Shown here one piece after another: positions 16,741-25,183 of a stretch of 46,303 nucleotides of DNA. The translations under genes were made by a program, and so were the position numbers. The DNA is from CAZWVR01 sp964637235 (lineage in GTDB: Bacteria > Bacteroidota > Bacteroidia > Bacteroidales > S143-33). The stretch covers positions 1 to 46,303 of the forward strand of contig CAZWVR010000007.1 in the NCBI GenBank assembly GCA_964637235.1, read 5' to 3'. The notes under the pieces were generated by a model. That model saw only the letters and a list, made by a program, of their open reading frames with translations, did not search any database and had not been told where the DNA came from. Every line of letters starts with the position of its first letter. Positions within the stretch are counted from its first letter, which is position 1.

Positions 16741-18453
16741 ATGTTTTCTCTCATTGATGTTATCATATTCCTATTATACATAATTTTAGTTCTTGCAGTA
16801 GGTATCTGGTTTAAAAAACGAGGCACACAAGATATTTCATCATATTTTGTTGGCGGGCGTTCTATGCCATGGTGGTTAGCTGGTTTATCAATGGTAGCGA
16901 CGACTTTTGCGGCTGATACTCCTTTGGCAGTCACTGAATTGATAAGAAAAAATGGTATTTCTGGCAATTGGTTATGGTGGAATTTTTTAATTGGCGGGAT
17001 GCTTACCACATTTTTTTTTGCAAAATTATGGCGTCGTTCCGAAGTTCTTACTGAATTAGAGTTAATAAAAATACGGTATTCAGGGAAAGTGGCTCGATAT
17101 TTAAGGGGGTTGAAGGCTATTTACATTGCACTGATTATGAATACGTTAATTATTGCTTGGGTTAATCTTGCCATGGTATCCATAATTAGTGGCTTTTTTG
17201 GAATAAGCAATACTGAGGCTTTTTTAATTGTAATTGGTCTTATGTTATTAGCTTTTATCTATTCCGGGTTATCTGGATTATGGGGTGTTGCCGCTACAGA
17301 TGCTATTCAATTTGTATTAGCTATGGCGGGAGCAATTATTTTAGCGGTACTTGTTGTTAATTCACATCAGATTGGAGGTATTGAAGGATTAAAAGCTAAG
17401 TTGCCACCTGAAACGTTAAATTTTTTTCCATCCATTACAAAACATAATGCTGCTGGTGTTTTAAGTCTTTCGATAGGAGCATTTCTTGCCTATGGATTAT
17501 TTCAATGGTGGGCAAGCTGGTATCCGGGTGCTGAGCCCGGAGGTGGTGGTTATATAGCGCAAAGATTACTCAGTACTAAAAATGAAAAACATTCGTTTTT
17601 AGCAGCTATGCTTTTTCAGTTCTCTCATTATGTTTTGCGTCCTTTCCCTTGGATTTTGGTCGGACTTGCAACTATTGTTCTTTATCCTCAACTTTCTGAG
17701 CAATCTTATAGAATGGGCTATGTATATGCAATGAAAGATTTCTTGCCTAATGGACTTCGTGGTTTAGTTTTAGTTTCATTTTTTGCAGCATATATGAGTA
17801 CAATTTCGACGCAGCTTAATTTTGGGGCGAGTATTTTAACCAACGATTTTTATTTATTGTTGAGAAAAAGTCCGATATCTGAAAAGTCAAAAGTTAATGT
17901 GGGTAAGCTTTTTACTTTTATTATTATGCTATTGGCGATACTCATTACTACTCAAATAAAGACTATTTCTGGGGTTTGGCATTTTATAATTGAGTGTGGA
18001 GCTGGTTTAGGTTTTGTGTTAATAGCTCGTTGGTATTGGTGGCGTATAAATGCTTGGGCAGAAATTATTGCTACAATTGTTCCTTTTATTGTTTATGGAA
18101 TTACTAAGGCTCTGCATATAGATTTCCCCGCTTCTTTTTTTATTACTATTTTTATAACTCTTTTGGCAACACTAATAACTGTATATATAACTCGTCCGAC
18201 CTCAGATGAAGTGCTTGAAAAGTTTTATTATAAGGTGCATCCGCAGGGATGGTGGGGAAAGTTTTCTCCAAAGCAGGGAATAAACAAATATTTGCTTTTA
18301 GCTTGGATAAGTTCTGTTATTGTTTTATATTCTCTTTTGTTTGCGATAGGTAAGTTAATTTTTCATTTTTACATTGAATTTGTTTATTGGCTTATATTAG
18401 CATTTGTTTTTGTTATGATTTTGTTTTATGCATTAAAAAAAATTGATTATTAG
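16741..18453 (+). CDS. Sodium:solute symporter (SSS family)
   Basis: Inner-membrane Na+-coupled uptake carrier of the SSS family. The 570-aa protein has about 13-14 hydrophobic helices. It shows the N-terminal SSS pattern SSYFVGGRSMPWWLAGLSM then ATTFAADTP, and later the helix with GLSGLWGVAATDAIQFVLAM. The central SFFAAYMSTISTQLNFGASI contains the small-residue-rich helix usually involved in sodium binding. The substrate is not readable from sequence. It lies 161 bases after the CitF-like gene on the same strand but has its own probable promoter, so a joint role (for example organic-acid uptake then CoA activation) is only a hypothesis. Confidence 0.92.
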   Translation: MFSLIDVIIFLLYIILVLAVGIWFKKRGTQDISSYFVGGRSMPWWLAGLSMVATTFAADTPLAVTELIRKNGISGNWLWWNFLIGGMLTTFFFAKLWRRSEVLTELELIKIRYSGKVARYLRGLKAIYIALIMNTLIIAWVNLAMVSIISGFFGISNTEAFLIVIGLMLLAFIYSGLSGLWGVAATDAIQFVLAMAGAIILAVLVVNSHQIGGIEGLKAKLPPETLNFFPSITKHNAAGVLSLSIGAFLAYGLFQWWASWYPGAEPGGGGYIAQRLLSTKNEKHSFLAAMLFQFSHYVLRPFPWILVGLATIVLYPQLSEQSYRMGYVYAMKDFLPNGLRGLVLVSFFAAYMSTISTQLNFGASILTNDFYLLLRKSPISEKSKVNVGKLFTFIIMLLAILITTQIKTISGVWHFIIECGAGLGFVLIARWYWWRINAWAEIIATIVPFIVYGITKALHIDFPASFFITIFITLLATLITVYITRPTSDEVLEKFYYKVHPQGWWGKFSPKQGINKYLLLAWISSVIVLYSLLFAIGKLIFHFYIEFVYWLILAFVFVMILFYALKKIDY

Positions 18454-18562
18454 CTTTTTATTAGAAATTTATAAGCTATTCTGTAAATTGATTTCATTAT
18501 TTTTGATGTGAAAAATTACAATTTGCTTTTAGTGAATGTTTGTTTTATTTTTATAAAAAAAT

Positions 18563-19063
18563 ATGAGTAAAAAATTTTTTACTTTTTTTTATTTAATTCT
18601 GCTTTTGCCTTTTGTTATTTTTGCTCAGAAGCAACAGTTGTATATTAACAATGATTATGGTTTTTGTTTATTTCAAAATCCTTTTAAAGATGAAAAAATT
18701 CATAATTTTTCGGTTTATACCATAGAATGGGAGAGTAAAAATTGCCCTTTTGCAGATACATTACCAGATTTTGAAAATCCTGATGGTCTTTCTTTATCCC
18801 AGATACAAAGTAAAAGAGTTATTGTTGGGAAAAAACATATAAAAGCTTGTTATTTAGAAAATTACGAAGGTGGTGCTGCTGGAAGTGTATATGTAGCGTA
18901 TTATTACATTTTTCGGGAGAAAAATAATAGGTTGCTAATTTTAAAGTTTACACTTCGTTTTACTAATTGTGGGATGACGACATCAAAAAGAAAGTGTAGA
19001 GAAGAAAATCATAGAAAAATAAAGAGAGTAAAACAGTATATGAAGTCGTTTTATTTCATATAA
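18563..19063 (+). CDS. Small secreted Cys-containing protein of unknown function
   Basis: Not recognised. The 166-aa product has a signal peptide (LILLLPFVIFAQ). The mature part has scattered Cys at FCLFQ, KNCPF, KACYL, NCGMTT and RKCRE, enough for disulfide bonds. The C-terminus is strongly basic. The signal, the intact frame and the convergent position next to ptb support a real gene. It is convergent with the hbd-ackA-ptb operon, with only 16 bases between the stops. No function can be inferred. Confidence 0.7.
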   Translation: MSKKFFTFFYLILLLPFVIFAQKQQLYINNDYGFCLFQNPFKDEKIHNFSVYTIEWESKNCPFADTLPDFENPDGLSLSQIQSKRVIVGKKHIKACYLENYEGGAAGSVYVAYYYIFREKNNRLLILKFTLRFTNCGMTTSKRKCREENHRKIKRVKQYMKSFYFI

Positions 19064-19079
19064 TTTTTGAAGTTAAATA

Positions 19080-19982
19080 TTACTGTGCAGCGGTCAAAGA
19101 AGCAAGAGCAATAGAATATAGTTTAGTTTCGGCAGTATCTCCACGAGAAGACAATATGCAGGGAGCTACTGCGCCGACAACTATTGCTCCTAAGCGTGCT
19201 CCTGCTAATTTAGTATTTGCTTTATAGAATACATTTCCGGCTTCAATATTTGGGAATAATAGGCAATCGGCGTCGCCGCCTACTGGGGAATTTAGCCCTT
19301 TTATTTTAACGCTTTCCATATCAATGGCTAAATCTAAGCCCATTGGTCCTTCTATTATAGCATTTTTTATTTGTCCTCTTTCTGCCATTTTACTGATTAT
19401 TGCGGCGTCAATAGTAGCAGGCATTGCTTCGGAGACTTGTTCAGAGGCTGCTATTAAAGCTACTTTTGGCTTTTGTATTCCTAACCTTCTTGCAATATTG
19501 ATCAAATGATTTACAATAATTATCTTTTGTTTTAAATCTGGATTTGGGATGATAGCAACGTCTCCAAATACCAGTAGTTTATGATATGCAGGAGTTTCCA
19601 TTACAGTTATATGCGTCAAAAGCCCTTTGGGAGGGACAAGTCCATATTCTTTATTTAATATTGCGCGCATATATTTATCTGTGCTTATCAATCCTTTCAT
19701 CAACATATCTCCTTTTCCTTCCCGGATTATTTTGACAGCTTCTTGTGCTGCCTGGGTATCTTCTTTTATATCTACGATATTGAATTTTTTTATATTTATA
19801 CCAATTTCTTGGCAAGATTTTTCAATTTTATTTATATCTCCGACTAAGGTTGCATCGATTAGCCCCATATCCACAGCTTCACTAACGGCTTCTATGGTAT
19901 GGGTATCAATGCCGTTAGCTACAACTAATCTTTTATTAGGCAGTTTTTTTATATGTTCAAGGAGTTCTTTTAGAGTTTTCAT
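19080..19982 (-). CDS. ptb: Phosphate acyltransferase of the Ptb (phosphate butyryltransferase) type
   Basis: Converts an acyl-CoA plus phosphate to acyl-phosphate plus CoA. The 300-aa protein belongs to the PTA_PTB family with Ptb-like length: KRLVVANGIDTHTIEAV at the start, then ATLVGDINKIE, DMLMKGLISTDKYMRAIL, FGDVAIIPNPDLKQK, and near the end NSPVGGDADCLLFPNIEAGN. I choose ATG 19982 because it starts 10 bases after the ackA stop, while an upstream in-frame start at 20039 would overlap ackA by 47 bases. Last gene of hbd-ackA-ptb. Whether it prefers butyryl, isobutyryl or acetyl-CoA is unclear from sequence. Confidence 0.88.
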   Translation of the reverse strand: MKTLKELLEHIKKLPNKRLVVANGIDTHTIEAVSEAVDMGLIDATLVGDINKIEKSCQEIGINIKKFNIVDIKEDTQAAQEAVKIIREGKGDMLMKGLISTDKYMRAILNKEYGLVPPKGLLTHITVMETPAYHKLLVFGDVAIIPNPDLKQKIIIVNHLINIARRLGIQKPKVALIAASEQVSEAMPATIDAAIISKMAERGQIKNAIIEGPMGLDLAIDMESVKIKGLNSPVGGDADCLLFPNIEAGNVFYKANTKLAGARLGAIVVGAVAPCILSSRGDTAETKLYSIALASLTAAQ

Positions 19983-19992
19983 TTGAGTTGTT

Positions 19993-21210
19993 TTATGTGG
20001 TTGTTTTTTTATTGACAATTTCATAGGTATCTTTTGCAATCATATATTCTTCATTAGTTGGGACAACCAAAACTTTTACCTTAGAGTCTGGTGTAGATAT
20101 AATAGCTTCTTTTCCTTTAACTTCTTGATTTTTAATTTTATCTAATTTTATGCCTAAATATTCCATATCTTTGCAGATGTTCCATCGTCTTTGGTAGGCA
20201 TTTTCACCTATACCACCTGTAAAGACGAGGATATCTAAGCCATTTAGAGCGGCGGTATAAGCGCCGATATATTTTTTAACTCTATAATCAAACATTTTTA
20301 ATGCTAATTGGGCGCGGTAATTACCTTGTTCAGCTTTTTTTTCTATTTCTCTCATATCAGAGGATATTCCGGAGATGCCGATTAGTCCGCTATGTTTATT
20401 TACCAGAGTATATGCCACACTACGGGGGAGTTCTTCTTTTTCCATAATAAAGTTGTAAACCCCCAGGTCTAAATCACCGGAGCGGGTTCCCATTATTAAT
20501 CCTTCTACTGGGGTCATACCCATAGATGTATCTATTGATTTTCCGTTTTTTATAGCAGCTATTGATGAGCCGTTGCCCAGATGGCACGTAATAATTTTCT
20601 GTGAAGTATAGTTTACGCCTAAGATTTTACAAGCACGTTCTGAGACGTATTTATGACTTGTTCCGTGGAAGCCATATCTTCTTACACCATAATGTTCATA
20701 GAATGAGTAGGGGATAGCATACATATATGCGTAATCTGGCATAGATTGATGAAATGCGGTATCGAAAACGCCTACTTGTGGCACTTCTGGCAATAGATTT
20801 TTTATTGCGTATATACCTTTTAGGTTAGGCGGATTATGTAGTGGTGCTAATTCTATGCATTTTTCCATTTGTTCAATTACTTCATCATTTATTAGTACGG
20901 AATTTTTGAATTTTTCTGCACCGTGAACTACTCTATGGCCTACTGCGTCTATTTCTTTCAGATTTTTAATCACTCCGTATTTATCACTTTTTAAGATGGC
21001 AAGTAAGTATTCTATTCCGTTTTGATGGTCAATGATATCTCCTTTAAATATTACTTGGCGACCGTCTGGGAGGAAATGTTTTATTTGTGAGCCTTTTAGA
21101 CCAATTTTTTCAATGATACCTTTAACTAATAAATCTGTTTTATTCTGTTGAAAATTAAAAAATTGATATTTTATGGAGGAACTTCCGGAATTTAGAACAA
21201 GGATTTTCAT
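19993..21210 (-). CDS. ackA: Acetate kinase
   Basis: Makes ATP from acyl-phosphate (usually acetyl-phosphate) in fermentation. The 405-aa protein starts MKILVLNSGSSSIKYQFF. It contains VGHRVVHGAEKF, the block with VGVFDTAFHQSMPDYAYMY, RRYGFHGTSHKYVSERA, ITCHLGNGSSIAAIKNGKS, DTSMGMTPVEGLIMGTRSGD and LVFTGGIGENAYQRR, all acetate-kinase signatures. It is not the shorter butyrate kinase (Buk) type. It is placed between hbd and ptb with 11- and 10-base gaps, so this operon pairs an acetate-kinase-type enzyme with a Ptb-type phosphotransacylase. Confidence 0.95.
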   Translation of the reverse strand: MKILVLNSGSSSIKYQFFNFQQNKTDLLVKGIIEKIGLKGSQIKHFLPDGRQVIFKGDIIDHQNGIEYLLAILKSDKYGVIKNLKEIDAVGHRVVHGAEKFKNSVLINDEVIEQMEKCIELAPLHNPPNLKGIYAIKNLLPEVPQVGVFDTAFHQSMPDYAYMYAIPYSFYEHYGVRRYGFHGTSHKYVSERACKILGVNYTSQKIITCHLGNGSSIAAIKNGKSIDTSMGMTPVEGLIMGTRSGDLDLGVYNFIMEKEELPRSVAYTLVNKHSGLIGISGISSDMREIEKKAEQGNYRAQLALKMFDYRVKKYIGAYTAALNGLDILVFTGGIGENAYQRRWNICKDMEYLGIKLDKIKNQEVKGKEAIISTPDSKVKVLVVPTNEEYMIAKDTYEIVNKKTTT

Positions 21211-21221
21211 AATTGGGGATT

Positions 21222-22196
21222 TTAGTTGAATATTGTTTCTATTGCAGGTCTTAATTTTTTGCCGTATTTATCATATTCGTAGAATCCGATGAGAGTTTTT
21301 CTGCCCAGATGATTTGCGCGTTGTAATCTACGGAGTATAGGAGAAGCTTTATATCGTAAGTCTCCGAATTCTTCATACATATTATCGAGCCACCGAACCA
21401 CTCTGTCAATTCCGATTTTATCAGCTAATTCAAAAGGACCTAAGGCTATGTTTAGGCTTTTTCTTGCTGCTAAGTCGATTTTTTCCATATCTGCTACTCT
21501 TTCAAGTAAGATATCGCAGGCTTCATTTATCATAGGAGCAAATAGTCGTACAGTGATTAGTCCGGGAGATTCAGCGACGCGGACAAATTCTTTACCCAGT
21601 AGTATTGCGAATTTTCTTACTTCTCGGCAGATATCCTCGGAGGTGTACATACTTCTTACTACTTCTACAAGAGAGGCGTCTGGTGAAGTAGTAGAGATAT
21701 GCATACTAATGCAGCGATTTTTATGTTTTAAGGCTGCTGCTAATTCAGTTATTGCAATTGTGGTGGAGTTTGTTGCTATTATTGTTCTGGGTGAGACGTG
21801 TTCTTCAATTTTTTTAAATACGACTTTCCGTATATCCTTAGCTTCTTCGCGTTTAGAGGAGAGGATAGATTCAATAACCAGGTCACAATTACTAAAATCT
21901 GCGTAATTTAATGTTCCGTGAATACGAGAGAGTATAGCTTTTTTTTCGCTTTCAGTTATACCCCAGCGCCGGACTTTGTTGTTTAGTTCTTCCTCTATTT
22001 CTTTAAAAGCTTTGTCAAGGATTTCTTGGCTTAGGTCAAGGCATATTACTTCCATACCTCGCGAGGCTATCATAATCGCCAATTTTTGTCCAGTAGAACC
22101 GCAGCCGACTATTCCAATTTCTGAAAATTCAGCTTTGGGTTTATCTTCTTTGCTGATTGTGAAATTTTCGAGTTTCTCAATTATTACTTCTGCCAT
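21222..22196 (-). CDS. 3-hydroxyacyl-CoA dehydrogenase (3-hydroxybutyryl-CoA dehydrogenase type)
   Basis: NAD(P)-dependent oxidoreductase interconverting acetoacetyl-CoA and 3-hydroxybutyryl-CoA in butyrate formation or amino-acid fermentation. The 324-aa product has a 25-residue N-terminal extension, then the Rossmann motif GIVGCGSTGQ, TIIATNSTTIAITELA, the catalytic-His block CISMHISTTSPDASLVEVV, and in the C-terminal domain SPGLITVRLFAPMINEACDI and SLNIALGPFELADKIGIDRV. The His block lacks the usual HFFNP spelling but keeps His and Pro in place. It leads the operon followed by ackA and ptb. No clear promoter was found upstream. Confidence 0.9.
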   Translation of the reverse strand: MAEVIIEKLENFTISKEDKPKAEFSEIGIVGCGSTGQKLAIMIASRGMEVICLDLSQEILDKAFKEIEEELNNKVRRWGITESEKKAILSRIHGTLNYADFSNCDLVIESILSSKREEAKDIRKVVFKKIEEHVSPRTIIATNSTTIAITELAAALKHKNRCISMHISTTSPDASLVEVVRSMYTSEDICREVRKFAILLGKEFVRVAESPGLITVRLFAPMINEACDILLERVADMEKIDLAARKSLNIALGPFELADKIGIDRVVRWLDNMYEEFGDLRYKASPILRRLQRANHLGRKTLIGFYEYDKYGKKLRPAIETIFN

Positions 22197-22264
22197 AGTT
22201 TTTGATTTTCATAGTTTAAAGTTAAAGCTTTAAAATATCAAATAAATGATTTTTGTCATAAAGA

Positions 22265-22975
22265 TTAATTTTTTTCTTCGTTTTTTCGTTTTTGATAATA
22301 GCGATAACCTTCAATGACTATTACGAATTCTCCTTTTGGTTCAAATTCTGTAAAATAGTCTTTTACTTGTTTTAACGTACCACGAATAGTTTGTTCAAAT
22401 ATTTTACTGATTTCACGAGATACAGATACGTATCTATCTGCACCCATATATGTAATTAGGTCTCGGAGTGTGTTTATTAGTTTATGAGGAGGTACATATA
22501 TAATTATAGTGCGTTCTTCTTTTGCGAGAGCTTCAAGTCGTTTTTTTCTACCGTGTTTATCTGGTAGAAAGCCTTCAAAAACGAAGCGTTCCATAGGAAG
22601 TCCAGAATTTACCAAAGCTGGTATCAATGCAGTAGCTCCTGGGAGCACTATTACTTCAATGCCGTTGTTTATGCATTCTCTAATAAGTAAAAAACCCGGG
22701 TCGGAGATACCGGGAGTTCCTGCGTCGCTTATTAGGGCTACATTTTTTCCTGTAATTAAATAGTCTATAACTTTATAAACAGTTTTATGTTCATTGTATT
22801 TATGGTAGGAAATTAGTCGTTTTTCGATATTATAGAAAGTTAAGAGTTTACGGCTAACTCTGGTGTCTTCTGCGAAAATTATATCAACTTCTTTGAGAGT
22901 TTCTACACCGCGATATGTCATATCTCTTAAATTCCCGATGGGTGTAGGGACAATAAAAAGCTTTCCTTTTTCCAT
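22265..22975 (-). CDS. rsmI: 16S rRNA 2'-O-ribose methyltransferase RsmI
   Basis: Methylates the ribose of C1402 in 16S rRNA using S-adenosylmethionine. From ATG 22975 it is 236 aa and starts MEKGKLFIVPTPIGNLRDM. It carries FAEDTRVSRKLLTFYNI, ISDAGTPGISDPGFLLIREC, VIVLPGATALIPALVNSGL and RFVFEGFLPDKHGRKKRL, all RsmI (tetrapyrrole-methylase fold) motifs. The TTG start further upstream (22993) is next to a promoter with TATCTTTG at 22996-23003 and is not needed. Confidence 0.95.
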   Translation of the reverse strand: MEKGKLFIVPTPIGNLRDMTYRGVETLKEVDIIFAEDTRVSRKLLTFYNIEKRLISYHKYNEHKTVYKVIDYLITGKNVALISDAGTPGISDPGFLLIRECINNGIEVIVLPGATALIPALVNSGLPMERFVFEGFLPDKHGRKKRLEALAKEERTIIIYVPPHKLINTLRDLITYMGADRYVSVSREISKIFEQTIRGTLKQVKDYFTEFEPKGEFVIVIEGYRYYQKRKNEEKN

Positions 22976-22995
22976 AGCATTTTGATTATACAATT

Positions 22996-23025
22996 CAAAG
23001 ATAGAAAAAATAACTAATAGTGCAA
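22996..23025 (-). promoter_or_regulatory. Promoter of rsmI
   Basis: Minus strand TTG (23025-23023), 19-base spacer, TATCTTTG (23003-22996), 20 bases before the ATG. Confidence 0.72.
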
Positions 23026-23073
23026 TTTTTAGTAATAATCGTAAGTTTTTTTAATTACCGAGTTGGTTTTTAT

Positions 23074-24633
23074 TTACATATTTATGTATTGCGGTTTGGT
23101 AGAGAGTGATATAGCCATCAATTGGGCGACGGAGTCCAGAAATTGTTTATGGTGGCTTTCAAATAGGGAGAAACTTGCCACTTCAATAACTCCATAGACT
23201 TTGTCTTCGTATTTTATAGGTGTTATATAGACATTTTTGGGCATTGCAGCACCTATGCCTGTTCGTATTTCTAAATAGTCGTCAGGTAGGTCTGTAAGAT
23301 ATATTGGCTGTTTTTCCATAAAACAAGCACCTATTAGTCCTTCATTTAGTTCTATTCTCTTTTTCAAGTATTTACGTCTATTGAACGCAACCATAGCTTT
23401 AAGTTCCAAATAACGAGTTTTTTCATTTTCAATATTCAGAATAAATATACCACCTTGTGAAGCTCCTACATAATCAACGAGTCGTGTAATGACTCGTTCT
23501 GCCATTATATCAATATTGTCGCTAACCGCGATAATATCACTAAATCTGTTAATTCCCTCGTTAATCCATCGTCTTATTTCTTCTTGACGGCGACGTTCAA
23601 TTTCTTTATTTCTGGCTTCAATTAAGCTTTGTCGCATTTGTAATAGAGAATTACCGAGCAGATCTTCGTCTGAAAGTTTTTCAAATTTTACATCAAAATT
23701 TCCGCGACCTATTTCAAGAGCGAAGTATGAATATTTATGAAAACCTTCAATTAGCTGGTCTAATGATTTTTTCATATCACCAATTTCGTCGTTACGGTTC
23801 ATTTCGAAGCTTTCGATGGGTTTACCTTTTGCCATTTCTGAGAGGGCTTGTCGGATTTTTTCCAATGGATCTGTTATAGTTCTACCGAAAGTATATAAAG
23901 CAAATATGGATAAGAAAATGAATAATAAACCTATTATGGAGACAGTCAGTATCATTGATTTAACTTGTCGTTGTAATGCTGCACGTTTTTTTGCGACCAT
24001 TTTGTCTATATAGTCAACATATACACCTGTTCCTATGACCCAGTTAAGAGGTTCGTAGAGACGTACCCAAGATATTTTAGGAATTCTTTTATTTGTACCC
24101 GGTTTATAGAAGTTATATGAAACTCTGCCTGCTCCATGTCCTACTACTATACTATCGTGGAAGGCTTCATAGACGTTTTTATCGGTATTTTCTATATAGA
24201 AAACCCATGCTTTACCTTCCAGTTCTGGTTTTATAGGATGCATTATTACAGTATAGGGCGGATTAAATTCATTTATCCAGATATATCCGTTATCTCCAAA
24301 ACGTAGTACTCGTAGATTTTCTAAGGTAATTTTCATTATATTTACGGCTATCATTTTCACTGTTTGCATTGAAGTATCTTTCAAGTCAAAGCCATATTTT
24401 TCTTTCAGAACCCGAGGACTTGATGCTCTATAAGCATTATCTATCATTGAGTATGCTATGTTAACAATATCTTTCAGATGGTTAAGTATTTGGTTAGTAG
24501 CTTCTTTTTTATATTGTTGAATATTTCGGTCTATTTCTATTTTAAATTGAATTATTGCTAATAAAGAGACGGTTATAATAGAAAAAAGCACAATTAAACT
24601 TGTATATAATGGCAATTTAGTACGCAGTCTCAT
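23074..24633 (-). CDS. Membrane sensor with Cache, HAMP and GAF domains, no output kinase
   Basis: Predicted signal receptor. The 519-aa protein has an N-terminal helix (about 9-30) and an extracytoplasmic Cache-type domain (about 35-215). The Cache part contains GDNGYIWINEFNP, MHPIKPELEGKAWVF and LNWVIGTGVYVDYIDKM. A second helix (about 225-250) leads to a HAMP domain (GRTITDPLEKIRQALSEM), then a second HAMP-like segment and a coiled coil rich in Arg/Glu (about 305-370). A GAF domain (about 375-515) contains YVGASQGGIFIL and YGVIEVASFSLFE. It ends without histidine-kinase, cyclase, phosphatase or methyl-accepting output. The upstream gene ends 11 bases away. Confidence 0.88.
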   Translation of the reverse strand: MRLRTKLPLYTSLIVLFSIITVSLLAIIQFKIEIDRNIQQYKKEATNQILNHLKDIVNIAYSMIDNAYRASSPRVLKEKYGFDLKDTSMQTVKMIAVNIMKITLENLRVLRFGDNGYIWINEFNPPYTVIMHPIKPELEGKAWVFYIENTDKNVYEAFHDSIVVGHGAGRVSYNFYKPGTNKRIPKISWVRLYEPLNWVIGTGVYVDYIDKMVAKKRAALQRQVKSMILTVSIIGLLFIFLSIFALYTFGRTITDPLEKIRQALSEMAKGKPIESFEMNRNDEIGDMKKSLDQLIEGFHKYSYFALEIGRGNFDVKFEKLSDEDLLGNSLLQMRQSLIEARNKEIERRRQEEIRRWINEGINRFSDIIAVSDNIDIMAERVITRLVDYVGASQGGIFILNIENEKTRYLELKAMVAFNRRKYLKKRIELNEGLIGACFMEKQPIYLTDLPDDYLEIRTGIGAAMPKNVYITPIKYEDKVYGVIEVASFSLFESHHKQFLDSVAQLMAISLSTKPQYINM

Positions 24634-24643
24634 AGAAAATTTT

Positions 24644-25093
24644 TTACAGTGTTGTAAAGTTAGGAATTTTTTTCAAAAATGCACAAGAATTTCGTTGTAT
24701 TTTACATATAGCAGTTTTTATGCCATTTGTAATAATTAGATAGGAAAAATTTTCTGCTGTTGCATAAGCAATTATTTGTTTAAATACATTATCATCAATT
24801 TTTACAGAGGGAGCTTTGCATTCTATGAGCATTGCTGGTTGAAAATTTTTATTATATATAACAATATCAGGTCGTTGAGATTTATAATTTTTAATTTTTT
24901 TTTCTACTGCAAAATGAGTTATAGGATAGTTTAAAAAGTGGATTAGATAGTTAATAAATTGTTGTCTTACCCATTCCTCAGGAGTAAGTTTTACATATTT
25001 TTTTCGTATTGGATCAAAAATAAATACTTCTTGGTTTTTAGTTTTTAGTTTTGGTTGGGTATAAGGAATGTTAAGTTTAGGCAGTAAATCCAT
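24644..25093 (-). CDS. Stand-alone HSDR_N-type protein (type I restriction R N-terminal-like)
   Basis: Single domain resembling the N-terminal nuclease domain of HsdR (HSDR_N family) with the PD-(D/E)xK fold. The 149-aa form from ATG 25093 starts MDLLPKLNIPYTQPKLK, then VKLTPEEWVRQQFINYL. It continues FAVEKKIKNYKSQRPDIVIY and MLIECKAPSVKIDDNVFKQI, giving the Asp and Glu-x-Lys catalytic pattern. No helicase, methylase or specificity subunit lies nearby, so it is not a restriction system. A TAACTTTG -7 element at 25108-25115 favours ATG 25093 over the upstream 25144 start. The function of this widespread Bacteroidota protein is not known to me. Confidence 0.85.
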   Translation of the reverse strand: MDLLPKLNIPYTQPKLKTKNQEVFIFDPIRKKYVKLTPEEWVRQQFINYLIHFLNYPITHFAVEKKIKNYKSQRPDIVIYNKNFQPAMLIECKAPSVKIDDNVFKQIIAYATAENFSYLIITNGIKTAICKIQRNSCAFLKKIPNFTTL

Positions 25094-25107
25094 AAAGCTA
25101 TTTTTGC

Positions 25108-25115
25108 CAAAGTTA
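25108..25115 (-). promoter_or_regulatory. -7 element before the HSDR_N gene
   Basis: TAACTTTG on the minus strand, 14 bases before the ATG at 25093. No TTG at the usual spacing is visible. Confidence 0.45.
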
Positions 25116-25183
25116 ATAAAAATTAGCAGTAAGCTTTCTGGCAATTGTTATGGAGTAAATTTATTACAATGTTAGAGGTTAGT

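Noticed and set aside
19993..21210. Butyrate kinase
   Set aside because: Motifs and 405-aa length are those of acetate kinase; Buk is shorter and lacks this motif set.
24644..25093. Type I restriction system
   Set aside because: Only an HSDR_N domain is present; no helicase motor, methylase or specificity subunit nearby.
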